Shown here one piece after another: positions 7,113-14,454 of a stretch of DNA of 42,280 bases. Position numbers and translations under genes: made by a program. The DNA is from an uncultured Bacilli bacterium (GTDB taxonomy: Bacteria > Bacillota_I > Bacilli_A > RF39 > UBA660). Where the stretch lies: assembly GCA_944358735.1 (NCBI GenBank), contig CALVRT010000087.1, positions 1 through 42,280 on the forward strand, written 5' to 3'. The notes beneath the pieces were generated by a model. That model had not been told where the DNA came from. It worked only from the letters and a program-made list of their open reading frames with translations, and searched no databases. How positions within the stretch are numbered: the first letter of the stretch is position 1; every line of letters starts with the position of its first letter.

Positions 7113-8054
7113 CTATTTTTTTATTTGTTTTCCTTTATTATATTCTTCATCAAAGACAGAAAAGTTTCTAACAATTTCATTTTTATTTGGTAAATTATCA
7201 AATTCTTTTACGACTGCCATATATCTTTCATCTTGTCTTTTAGTCTCTAAATCATTTAACTTTTGTTTTAAATCTTCAAGTTCTTCTTTCGTTAATTTAT
7301 CTTTACTATAGGTTAAAACAAGACTAATGGCATTTTCCAAAGCATCAATATTAATATCAAAATAATCTTTATTAGCTAAATAAAATTCAGGATTAAAATT
7401 AATTAGTTGAATTTCTTTTAACCAGCGATACATTTGCTCATTTAGCGCACCTTCAAACAAACTTTCTTTAAAACTTTTATTTTGTTTTTCATGCCAAAGT
7501 TCTTTAAAAGCTGTTAATAAGTTGTTTTCAAAGTCAAAAGGGAAATGATAACTATGGTCATTAAATATATTTTTAAATATGTAATTATATTTTCTCAAAA
7601 GGCGCAAATCCCTATTTTTAACAATATTCCCGCCCCAAATAAAATAGCTATCATCAGGATTAGTTATTCCAAGTTTAAAAGCCGTTTTAATTAAAATATA
7701 TTTAATATAGTTATTTCCACGGCCTTGACTTTGACCCCATATATCTGCGATTTCACTTTCTAGTAAATTATGATGGTCTGTTAAAGCCACATAATTATTA
7801 AAGTACTGAACAGTTCGGTTTTTTGTTTCTAAATATTCGGTAAAAGTTATGGTATCCATTCCAATATAAGGCGTACATATTTCCTCAAACATTCCCGGAT
7901 AAACAGTTAATTTAACTATAACTGGATTAAATAATTTACTATCAGAAACACCAGCCATAAAAAGTTTATCAATATAATTAACAATTTCTGGTTTGGCTTC
8001 CTTTATTTCTTCATAAGAAGCAAAGCGCAGAAGCTTAACTAATTTTTCTTCCAT
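7113..8054 (-). CDS. conserved-looking protein of unknown function
   Basis: A 313-residue soluble protein, mostly predicted helix, with a helical Lys/Glu-rich C-terminal segment (about 245-285). I do not recognise a family. Readable segments include YPGMFEEICTPYIGMDTIT, DHHNLLESEIADIWGQSQGR, YIKYILIKTAFKLGITNPDD and FPFDFENNLLTAFKELWHEK. There is no signal peptide or membrane helix. An AGGAG site lies upstream of the ATG. It is the last gene of an apparent operon with yitT, a PAP2 protein and a flavin reductase, and lies 68 nt upstream of sigG. Confidence 0.7.
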   Translation of the reverse strand: MEEKLVKLLRFASYEEIKEAKPEIVNYIDKLFMAGVSDSKLFNPVIVKLTVYPGMFEEICTPYIGMDTITFTEYLETKNRTVQYFNNYVALTDHHNLLESEIADIWGQSQGRGNNYIKYILIKTAFKLGITNPDDSYFIWGGNIVKNRDLRLLRKYNYIFKNIFNDHSYHFPFDFENNLLTAFKELWHEKQNKSFKESLFEGALNEQMYRWLKEIQLINFNPEFYLANKDYFDINIDALENAISLVLTYSKDKLTKEELEDLKQKLNDLETKRQDERYMAVVKEFDNLPNKNEIVRNFSVFDEEYNKGKQIKK

Positions 8055-8062
8055 AGTTACTC

Positions 8063-8680
8063 CTAATCAGTAATTTTAGTAAAATGTGTTTGTCCACATA
8101 TTGGACATATATAATCTACCGGCAAAGTTTCCCCACGATATATATAACCACAAACATCACATTTATAACCACTAACTGCTTTACTCTTTTGATAAGAAGA
8201 TGCTTTTGGTGGGGTTTTACCTTTAAGTTCTTCTTTATAATATTTATAAGTCATCGCTGGTTTATCATTAAACCAAACAGCTTCACTTACTTCGCCTAAA
8301 AACAAAATATGCGTACTAGCGTCAATTTCTTCTTTAACCCGAACGGTAAACAAAGAGGTCATATTATCTTCAATATAAGGAAGTTCTAACAAGTCATATT
8401 TTACATTAAAAGGTTTATATTTATCTTCAAATTCACTACTAAAAAACCCAAACCGACTAATTAAATTCATATCAGCGTTTTCATCTAAAACCGTAACATT
8501 AAACTTTTTACTTTTTCTTATTTGTTTACATGTATAATTATCTTTATTAATAGCTACAACAACCATCTCTGGACTGGCCGCTACTTGTTCAAAGGTATTA
8601 ACAATACAACCCGATTCTTTATCACCTTTCGTGCCAACTAAATACATACCACTAGTTAAATTATTATAAGCTTTTAACAT
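8063..8680 (-). CDS. flavin reductase fused to rubredoxin (Hrb-like)
   Basis: A 205-residue two-domain redox protein. Residues 1-150 are an FMN-binding split-barrel flavin reductase (MLKAYNNLTSGMYLVGTK, VVAINKDNYTC, ISRFGFFSSEFEDKY). Residues 172-204 are a rubredoxin domain with two iron ligand pairs, YKCDVCGY and YICPICGQ. This is the architecture of high-molecular-weight rubredoxin, which passes electrons from NAD(P)H to flavo-diiron oxidases in anaerobes for oxygen or NO detoxification. No flavo-diiron protein is encoded here, so the partner is unknown. It sits in the yitT operon, 6 nt after the PAP2 gene. Confidence 0.88.
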   Translation of the reverse strand: MLKAYNNLTSGMYLVGTKGDKESGCIVNTFEQVAASPEMVVVAINKDNYTCKQIRKSKKFNVTVLDENADMNLISRFGFFSSEFEDKYKPFNVKYDLLELPYIEDNMTSLFTVRVKEEIDASTHILFLGEVSEAVWFNDKPAMTYKYYKEELKGKTPPKASSYQKSKAVSGYKCDVCGYIYRGETLPVDYICPICGQTHFTKITD

Positions 8681-8686
8681 CTTCCT

Positions 8687-9289
8687 TCACTCCTTCAATC
8701 TAATTATTTTAATAAATATGATTAAATACGCTGAAGCAATAAATATGCCAGCTAAAACATCACTTAAATAATGAACACCTAAATATACTCGGCTTAAACT
8801 AATTAATAAAATTAAAATGCTTAATAAAACTGTAAATAGTTTTTTCATTTTTTTACTTAAATTCATTTTCCAAATTATATAAATAATAAAGCCATAAAAA
8901 GCTACTGCCATCATTGTATGACCGCTAGGAAAACTATAACCGTGTTCATCGATTAACATAAGTTCTATTGGTCTTTCTCTAACAAAAATTAATTTTAAAA
9001 TTTGATTTAATAAAAATATAAATATTGTATTTATAAATAACAAAACACCATATTTTTTATTACTTATTATTACTAGAATAATAACTATCACTAGTAAAAC
9101 AAATACTGGACTCGCAAACGTTGTTATCATTTTCCAAAACCCACTAATTGAAATACTAGATAGGATGTGATAAGCGCCCATATCAATATTATAAAATATG
9201 TCATAATGAACGCCAATCGCGGTTAAAATGAATAGAATTATTAAAATGATAACACTTACCCACTCGATATTCTTTTTTATCAATTGCAT
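8687..9289 (-). CDS. PAP2-family membrane phosphatase
   Basis: A 200-residue polytopic protein with about six membrane helices. It has the three phosphatase motifs: KLIFVRERP, SFPSGHTM, and SLSRVYLGVHYLSD. Family members dephosphorylate undecaprenyl pyrophosphate, phosphatidic acid or phosphatidylglycerol phosphate at the membrane; the substrate here cannot be read from sequence. AGGAGG is 5 nt before the ATG. It lies 8 nt after yitT. Confidence 0.9.
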   Translation of the reverse strand: MQLIKKNIEWVSVIILIILFILTAIGVHYDIFYNIDMGAYHILSSISISGFWKMITTFASPVFVLLVIVIILVIISNKKYGVLLFINTIFIFLLNQILKLIFVRERPIELMLIDEHGYSFPSGHTMMAVAFYGFIIYIIWKMNLSKKMKKLFTVLLSILILLISLSRVYLGVHYLSDVLAGIFIASAYLIIFIKIIRLKE

Positions 9290-9297
9290 AATTCCTC

Positions 9298-10164
9298 CTA
9301 TTTCTCAATATCAGGGATTTTTTTAATATGGTTACCAATAACATCAGTAACATCAGTAATTGCAACAAAAGAAGAAACATCAGCATTTTGAACAATATCC
9401 CGTAATTCCTGAATTTCTAAACGAGTAATTACGGTATAAAGAATAGATTTTTCACTTTGTTCAACCATCCCTTTACCAGAGATAATTGTAACAGTTCTTC
9501 CAAGTCTTTTAAATATTTCACCGGATATTTGTTCTTCTTTACTAGTTATTATCAATGCTGCTTTTGCTTGTTCTAGGCCTTCAGAAACAATATCAATTAT
9601 TTTAAAAGTTATGAAATAAGTTAGTAGTGAATATAAAGCTCTATCAATACCAAAAACAAATATCGCACTACCATAAATAAAGATATTAAAAATAAAAACT
9701 ATTTGTCCAACTGATAAACTTACGTTTTTACTTAAGGTAATGGCTACTGCTTCTGTTCCATCTAAACAGCCACCTTCTTTAATAACAAGGCCGACTCCAA
9801 CGCCTAATAGTAAGCCACCATAAACTAAAGCAAGTAAAATATCATCAGTCACTTCCTCAAACGTACTAAAAAATTCAAGTAAAACAGAAAAGACTATCAT
9901 TCCATACGCGGCTTTCACCAAAAATTTTTTTCCTAATTGTCGCCAACCAAGAATTAAAAATGGAATATTTAAAACAATGATATAAATACTTAATGAGCCA
10001 CCAAATATTTTGTTTAAAATAATGGATACACCATTTAATCCCCCATCAATAATAGAGTTAGGAATTAAAAATATTTCTAAAGCCGCGGCCGCCATAGCTG
10101 CTCCCAAAGTAATAAAAATTACTGATGGCATTTGTTTTAAACACCATAAAAATTTATCTTTCAT
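9298..10164 (-). CDS. YitT-family membrane protein (DUF161 + DUF2179)
   Basis: A 288-residue protein with five or six N-terminal membrane helices (IFLIPNSIIDGGLNGVSIIL, VVIKEGGCLDGTEAVAI) and a cytoplasmic DUF2179 domain from about residue 205 (AALIITSKEEQISGEIFKRL, VTIISGKGMV). The YitT family is large in Bacillota; its function is not settled. The ATG at 10164 has an AAGGTGAT site and lies just downstream of a TATAAT at 10183-10188. The open frame up to 10212 would start inside that promoter and is rejected. It is the first gene of a four-gene operon. Confidence 0.88.
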   Translation of the reverse strand: MKDKFLWCLKQMPSVIFITLGAAMAAAALEIFLIPNSIIDGGLNGVSIILNKIFGGSLSIYIIVLNIPFLILGWRQLGKKFLVKAAYGMIVFSVLLEFFSTFEEVTDDILLALVYGGLLLGVGVGLVIKEGGCLDGTEAVAITLSKNVSLSVGQIVFIFNIFIYGSAIFVFGIDRALYSLLTYFITFKIIDIVSEGLEQAKAALIITSKEEQISGEIFKRLGRTVTIISGKGMVEQSEKSILYTVITRLEIQELRDIVQNADVSSFVAITDVTDVIGNHIKKIPDIEK

Positions 10165-10182
10165 AAATACATCACCTTCTAA

Positions 10183-10211
10183 ATTATATCGCATTTTATC
10201 GTTCATTTCCA
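10183..10211 (-). promoter_or_regulatory. sigma-A promoter of the yitT operon
   Basis: Minus strand TGGAAA (10206-10211), 17-bp spacer, TATAAT (10183-10188). It gives a leader of about 12 nt and fixes the yitT start at 10164. Confidence 0.55.
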
Positions 10212-10230
10212 CTACTATTAGAAAATTTAA

Positions 10231-10259
10231 AAGAAAAAGCCATAATTATTAAAATTATG
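10231..10259 (-). terminator. weak terminator after the sulfotransferase gene
   Basis: CATAATT/AATTATG 7-bp stem (10241-10247 with 10253-10259) followed on the minus strand by CTTTTTCTTTT. AT-only stem, hence low confidence. Confidence 0.4.
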
Positions 10260-10275
10260 ACCTTATAGTAAGATT

Positions 10276-11976
10276 TTATTCAAACCAATTTTCGTACTCA
10301 TATTTAAATACTCGATATGAATATTTTTTAGCTGGATACTCAAAATGTTTAATTAATTGTCCATCACTATCATATTCTGCAAAACTATGTGACATCCCAC
10401 TACTAGCAACCATATTACCATTATCCATATCCTGAACACTACTAACAATACTAGAGTAATCTAAATCAACTGATTCTACTAATTCATAAGTATTTTCATT
10501 TTCATCAACTAAATACTTATAATACATTGATTTTTCACCATTTTTATAATCTCCAGTACCTTCATAGTTAGACCAATCAAAGAATGGTCTAGTGCGGCTC
10601 GCTGAATAATTATTGTTATACATTACTAAATAATACTGCCCATCATCTAAACTATCGTCTTCTTCATAAGTGATAGTATGTTGTCCAGCATTTGAAGTAA
10701 AATCACCAACTTTATCTAAAAGTAAATCTTCATATTCTGTGTCTTCATACATTGAAGGGTCAGCGATTAAATATTTAATAGTTGGATTACTATCATAATC
10801 AGACAGATAAATTACTGTACTTAATTCTCTTGAAGATAAAACAATGTCATCATCATTAACGATACTTAAGCTATTTAAATGAAGCCAGTCTAATTCGTCA
10901 CCACCATAAGTGTTCCCACCTTCAGGGCTTTCAGCCATATCATACATTGCTGGAAGTAAGTCTCTAAAATCAACTAAATCAGTAACTTTGCCACTTTCTA
11001 AATCTAATGAAATAACGTGGTCTTCAATCGTATCTGTACCAAGTTTATTAGCTAAAATAAGTAAACGATTATTATCTTCATCATAAACATAATCATGGTG
11101 CATTTCATAACCATCTAAAGTATAAGCCTCTTCAATCTTGCCCATAGGATTAACAGAGATTAAAGTATTTTTTGAGTTACTATATACTAAATTATTATCG
11201 ATATTTATCACTCTGTCACTACGATAACCGTCTAAAACAAGTTCAGCTCTAAACGTTCCGTTATTATCGTATACATAAGTATTAGCTGTATAATTTTTAT
11301 CCCAACCTAGGAAAGTGTATAAACCATCAGCTAGTTCTTCTGTACTATCGCCATCTTCAGTATCAATAGTTACTTCAATATTTTCATTAGTTGGTAATTT
11401 AGGAATATTTAATTCGAGTGTTTGTTCATTAATTACTTCATCACCATCAGTAAGTTCTAACTTTAATGTGTTAGTGTATCCTGGTACTAGCCCAATAATT
11501 TGATAAGCATAACTACCATCAGTACCGTTATTGACAGCTACTCTTTCAAAATCAGCAATATCTTCATCATCAACACTTATTTTATAATTTAAATCATAAT
11601 CAGCGCTTTCATCAGTAAAATAAATGTTGAGACCTGTTGTATTAGTTCCATAAGGATTTACAATTAAAAGTGGAGCTTCAAAAGTATAATATCCTGACTC
11701 AAGTCTAGTGTCAATTAATTCATCCATAACTTTTTGATAATTCATATTAAAAATACTAATATTTTCGTTACGGCTAACTGTTAAAACATTGTCCCCTATA
11801 TCATTATTGTCAGTTAAAGTTGTATGTGAAGCTATCCAGTCATATTCAGTTGCTTTTTGCTCAATATAACCATCATACCACTTTTTGATGCCAAAACCGG
11901 CAGCTACTAATAATGCGATTACAATGATTGCAATAACAATGATTTTTAAAATTTTTTTCTTTTTTTTCTTTTCCAT
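10276..11976 (-). CDS. membrane-anchored arylsulfate sulfotransferase (AssT)
   Basis: A 566-residue protein with a Lys-rich start and one membrane helix (about 11-31), the rest outside the cell. It follows arylsulfate sulfotransferases: an N-terminal beta-sandwich, then a beta-propeller. Matches to E. coli AssT active-site residues are visible: His294 in EMHHDYVYD, His366 in DWLHLNSLSI, Arg383 in VLSSRELSTV, and the nucleophile His433 in NAGQHTITYE. The enzyme moves sulfate from one phenolic sulfate to another phenol without PAPS. E. coli AssT is periplasmic; here a membrane anchor replaces the cleaved signal. The ATG at 11976 has GGGTGA just upstream; a TTG at 11988 is less likely. Monocistronic. 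Confidence 0.88.
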   Translation of the reverse strand: MEKKKKKKILKIIVIAIIVIALLVAAGFGIKKWYDGYIEQKATEYDWIASHTTLTDNNDIGDNVLTVSRNENISIFNMNYQKVMDELIDTRLESGYYTFEAPLLIVNPYGTNTTGLNIYFTDESADYDLNYKISVDDEDIADFERVAVNNGTDGSYAYQIIGLVPGYTNTLKLELTDGDEVINEQTLELNIPKLPTNENIEVTIDTEDGDSTEELADGLYTFLGWDKNYTANTYVYDNNGTFRAELVLDGYRSDRVINIDNNLVYSNSKNTLISVNPMGKIEEAYTLDGYEMHHDYVYDEDNNRLLILANKLGTDTIEDHVISLDLESGKVTDLVDFRDLLPAMYDMAESPEGGNTYGGDELDWLHLNSLSIVNDDDIVLSSRELSTVIYLSDYDSNPTIKYLIADPSMYEDTEYEDLLLDKVGDFTSNAGQHTITYEEDDSLDDGQYYLVMYNNNYSASRTRPFFDWSNYEGTGDYKNGEKSMYYKYLVDENENTYELVESVDLDYSSIVSSVQDMDNGNMVASSGMSHSFAEYDSDGQLIKHFEYPAKKYSYRVFKYEYENWFE

Positions 11977-12063
11977 TTTCTCACCCAATTACACTATCTC
12001 ATACAATTGTGAAAATTTTATGTAAAAATTTGTAAATATTTTCATTTTTGTGTTATTGCGCTT

Positions 12064-12090
12064 ACTTGTTTAGTAAAGCCGCATAAAATA
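12064..12090 (+). promoter_or_regulatory. sigma-K-like promoter of the collagen-like gene
   Basis: AC (12064-12065), 16 nt, then CATAAAATA (12082-12090), which matches the sigma-K pattern AC-N16/17-CATANNNTA exactly. The start would be near 12097, just before the GGAGG site. The same arrangement precedes cotE. Confidence 0.6.
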
Positions 12091-12108
12091 ATAAGGAAGG
12101 AGGGTATC

Positions 12109-12933
12109 ATGGACTTATACGAAAAAGCGTTACGAAAAATTAAAGAAGACTCCAAATGTAAACCCGTTTGTTGTTGCTGTTTCGGGCCTACTGGGCCAAC
12201 CGGGCCGACTGGACCGACTGGGCCTGCAGGAGGAGGTACTGGAACAACTGGGCCAACTGGACCTACTGGGCCTACTGGTATAGCAACTAATATTACTATT
12301 GGAACAGTAACGACTGGTGAACCTGGTGGTTTCGCTGCCGCATCAATTACTGGTACAGTTCCTAATTTAATATTAAATCTAACAATTCCTCAAGGGCCAA
12401 CTGGACCAACTGGAGCTACTGGTGCTACTGGTGCTACTGGACCAACCGGGCCTACTGGACCAACTGGGGCTACTGGACCGACTGGGGCTACTGGACCAAC
12501 CGGGGCTACTGGACCGATCGGGGCTACTGGACCAACCGGTGCTACTGGACCGACTGGGGCTACTGGACCGACCGGTGCTACTGGACCAACTGGGGCTACT
12601 GGGCCAACCGGGGCTACTGGACCGACCGGACCTAGAGGAGAAGATGGAAGTTCAGCAACTATTGCTGTCGGAAATACAACTACCGGAGATGCAGGAACAA
12701 ATGCAGCTGTTACTGATACTGGTAGTGGTTCAAATCATATTTTAGAATTTGTAATTCCAAGAGGATTTGATGGTGTTGACGGCCAAGACGGGCAAGATGG
12801 GCAAGATGGACAGGATGGAGCTACCGGGCCAACTGGAGCAACAGGTGCTGATGGAATACCTGGACCTACTGGGCCAACTGGACCTACAGGCCCTACAGGA
12901 GCTACAGGAAAATGCAAATGTGAAAGTGCATAA
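12109..12933 (+). CDS. collagen-like, exosporium-type surface protein
   Basis: A 274-residue protein. A short N-terminal head with a Cys cluster (CKPVCCCC, 17-24) is followed by Gly-X-Thr/Pro collagen triplets at about 26-57, 96-180 and 222-267, and a KCKCESA tail. Between the triplet blocks are two related beta modules (about 61-95 and 182-219), each ending in an IPQG/IPRG-type strand. There is no signal peptide. In spore formers, proteins with GPT/GAT triplets and N-terminal heads (BclA type) form the hair-like nap of the exosporium. A strong GGAGG site and a sigma-K-like promoter fit late mother-cell expression. The Cys clusters suggest disulfide cross-linking. Assignment to the spore surface is inference from composition, promoter and context. 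Confidence 0.8.
   Translation: MDLYEKALRKIKEDSKCKPVCCCCFGPTGPTGPTGPTGPAGGGTGTTGPTGPTGPTGIATNITIGTVTTGEPGGFAAASITGTVPNLILNLTIPQGPTGPTGATGATGATGPTGPTGPTGATGPTGATGPTGATGPIGATGPTGATGPTGATGPTGATGPTGATGPTGATGPTGPRGEDGSSATIAVGNTTTGDAGTNAAVTDTGSGSNHILEFVIPRGFDGVDGQDGQDGQDGQDGATGPTGATGADGIPGPTGPTGPTGPTGATGKCKCESA
12457..12618 (+). repeat. nine tandem 18-bp repeats in the collagen-like gene
   Basis: Nine consecutive units encode Gly-Pro-Thr-Gly-Ala-Thr (unit 4 has Ile for Thr). Units differ mainly at third positions. The copy number can change in frame by slippage or recombination. Confidence 0.85.
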
Positions 12934-12936
12934 CAC

Positions 12937-12968
12937 AAAAGCTATTGATTATCATTCAATAGCTTTTT
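12937..12968. terminator. bidirectional terminator between the collagen-like gene and sigE
   Basis: A perfect 12-bp stem (12937-12948 with 12956-12967) with a 7-nt loop, T-run on the plus side, shorter T-run on the minus side. It overlaps the sigE stop. Confidence 0.85.
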
Positions 12969-13653
12969 ACTTGTCTAAATTCTGAAGTTTTCTAATAACC
13001 TTTTTCTCAATTCTCGAAATATAAGACTGACTAATGCCTAATAAACTAGCAACATCTTTTTGCGTCATTTCTTCACTACCAAAAAGGCCATAACGAAGTA
13101 TCATAATTTTTTTATCACGTTCACTCAATTTACTTATCTCTTTATAGAGTAATTTCTTCTCAATTTCTTTTTCTAATCCTCTAGTAACAATATCATCATC
13201 AGTTCCAAGTATATCTTCTAAATGTAGTTCATTTCCTTCTGAATCAAAACTTAAATTATCTTCAAAACTAATTTCCCCTCTTCTTCTTTTATTCTTCCTT
13301 AAAAACATTAATATTTCATTATCAATACAACGAGAGGCATAAGTAGCTAGTTTAATATTTTTATCAAGTTTATAAGTATTAACCCCTTTAATTAATCCTA
13401 CACTACCAATACTAACTAAATCTTCTAAATCAACACCTGTATTTTCATATTTTTTAGCCAAAAAAACAACTAACCTTAAATTATGTTCAATCAGTTTAGC
13501 TCTAGCTACTTTATCACCATCCATTGATTTTTGAACATACATAACTTCTTCTTCTTTTGTTAAAGGTTCGGGTAACTTATCACTACTACCAATAAAAAAA
13601 ACATTTTCTTCGCCTAAAAAAATTCGAATAATTTCCTTAATTTTTGCTAACAT
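12967..13653 (-). CDS. sigE: mother-cell sigma factor SigE (pro-sigma-E)
   Basis: Early mother-cell sigma factor, made as an inactive precursor. 228 residues: N-terminal pro-sequence (MLAKIKEIIRIFLGEE and the FFIGSSDKLPEPL junction, near the SpoIIGA cleavage region of B. subtilis), region 2 (LIEHNLRLVVFLAKKYENTG, DLEDLVSIGSVGLIKGVNTY, LATYASRCIDNEILMFLR), LHLEDILGTDDDIV, and region 4 (TQKDVASLLGISQSYISRIE). It resembles SigK too, but the adjacent spoIIGA identifies it as sigE. The ATG lies within the 3' end of spoIIGA (7-nt overlap) with GGAGG inside spoIIGA, so translation is coupled. A sigG copy is not downstream; the convergent collagen-like gene is. Confidence 0.95.
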   Translation of the reverse strand: MLAKIKEIIRIFLGEENVFFIGSSDKLPEPLTKEEEVMYVQKSMDGDKVARAKLIEHNLRLVVFLAKKYENTGVDLEDLVSIGSVGLIKGVNTYKLDKNIKLATYASRCIDNEILMFLRKNKRRRGEISFEDNLSFDSEGNELHLEDILGTDDDIVTRGLEKEIEKKLLYKEISKLSERDKKIMILRYGLFGSEEMTQKDVASLLGISQSYISRIEKKVIRKLQNLDK

Positions 13654-14372
13654 ATAATATCCTCCATTTCCTTATTTAATAATACTTCAGCCCCTTCAAT
13701 ATTCATATTATCACTAAAGCCAAGTAAAACTTTGTCAAAAACTTGGGTATTAATAATTACTTTTTTTACCTTGATACACTCTAATAAGCTAGTTCCACTA
13801 ATTGTTTTATAAGGTACGAGGATAGTGTTTTTACCAAAATTATTTTTTAAATTAGTAATAATCACTAAATTTCCTTTATGTTTTAAAGTATTACCACTAT
13901 CTAAATAACCTGTTAAACTAATACATTTACTACCTATATAAAGTAAAACATCATAATATTTATTTTGTCTATTTGTAAATAATTTCATTTGTTTAATATA
14001 AAAATATATAATAAATGGACAAATTATAAATAAAAATAAAAGTGATTTATAGTCAAAATAAAGTTTTAAAAAATATAAAAAGCCACCAATACTTATACTA
14101 ACAAAATAAAAAACAACAATATTATAAACGGTATATCTAATACTTTTATAATAAAAAGTAAATAAATTCATTAAAATACTTAAGTAAACCTTTAAAATTA
14201 AAAGTTGGATACTATTAATATTTAAAAATAAAATAATAATACTTAAACTACCAATAAAAGCGCCAACTAATAAATTAAATATTTTGGCATTTCTTTTAAG
14301 TAAAATACTGGTTGTCATTAATATTAAAAAATCTAAAAAGAAATTAAATAAAAAAAGTATTTCAATATACAT
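13647..14372 (-). CDS. spoIIGA: pro-sigma-E processing peptidase SpoIIGA
   Basis: SpoIIGA is a membrane aspartic protease in the septum that cleaves pro-sigma-E after a forespore signal (SpoIIR). 241 residues: about five membrane helices in the first 130 residues, then a cytoplasmic protease domain with the single catalytic Asp in SLTGYLDSGNTL (D158), as in the family's D-T/S-G-N motif, followed by VPYKTISGTSLLECIKVKKV. The ATG at 14372 has GGTGA 5 nt upstream; the TTG at 14384 is less likely. It has its own promoter at 14394-14421 and overlaps sigE. Confidence 0.93.
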   Translation of the reverse strand: MYIEILFLFNFFLDFLILMTTSILLKRNAKIFNLLVGAFIGSLSIIILFLNINSIQLLILKVYLSILMNLFTFYYKSIRYTVYNIVVFYFVSISIGGFLYFLKLYFDYKSLLFLFIICPFIIYFYIKQMKLFTNRQNKYYDVLLYIGSKCISLTGYLDSGNTLKHKGNLVIITNLKNNFGKNTILVPYKTISGTSLLECIKVKKVIINTQVFDKVLLGFSDNMNIEGAEVLLNKEMEDIIC

Positions 14373-14393
14373 ATTCTTCACCAAGATAAGTTT

Positions 14394-14421
14394 AATATAT
14401 TAAATTAAAATAATATGTCAA
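14394..14421 (-). promoter_or_regulatory. promoter of spoIIGA-sigE
   Basis: Minus strand TTGACA (14416-14421), 16-bp spacer, TATATT (14394-14399). The B. subtilis spoIIG promoter has a long spacer and needs Spo0A; here the spacing is normal. TGTCAAA on the plus strand differs from a 0A-box core (TGTCGAA) by one base, which is weak evidence for Spo0A. Confidence 0.55.
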
Positions 14422-14454
14422 AAAAAGAACTTATTTTTAACCTATAAGTTCTTT
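14420..14454 (-). terminator. terminator of proS
   Basis: An 11-bp perfect stem (14424-14434 with 14444-14454), 9-nt loop holding the proS stop, then a T-run on the minus strand that merges into the -35 of spoIIGA. Confidence 0.8.

Noticed and set aside
12000-12007. CATACAAT on the plus strand, identical to a sigma-E -10, upstream of the collagen-like gene
   Set aside because: No sigma-E -35 (KMATATT) at 14-15 bp; it is also 100 nt from the start codon. The sigma-K-like site at 12064-12090 is better.
12735-12942. Long open frames on the opposite strand and in other frames of the collagen-like gene
   Set aside because: They are by-products of the repeat; composition is an artefact of antisense GPT/GAT codons and there is no ribosome binding site.
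12967-13653. Calling this sigma factor SigK
   Set aside because: SigK is similar in sequence, but the gene overlaps spoIIGA, the dedicated sigma-E protease, and has the IGSSDKLPEPL cleavage-region layout of pro-sigma-E.
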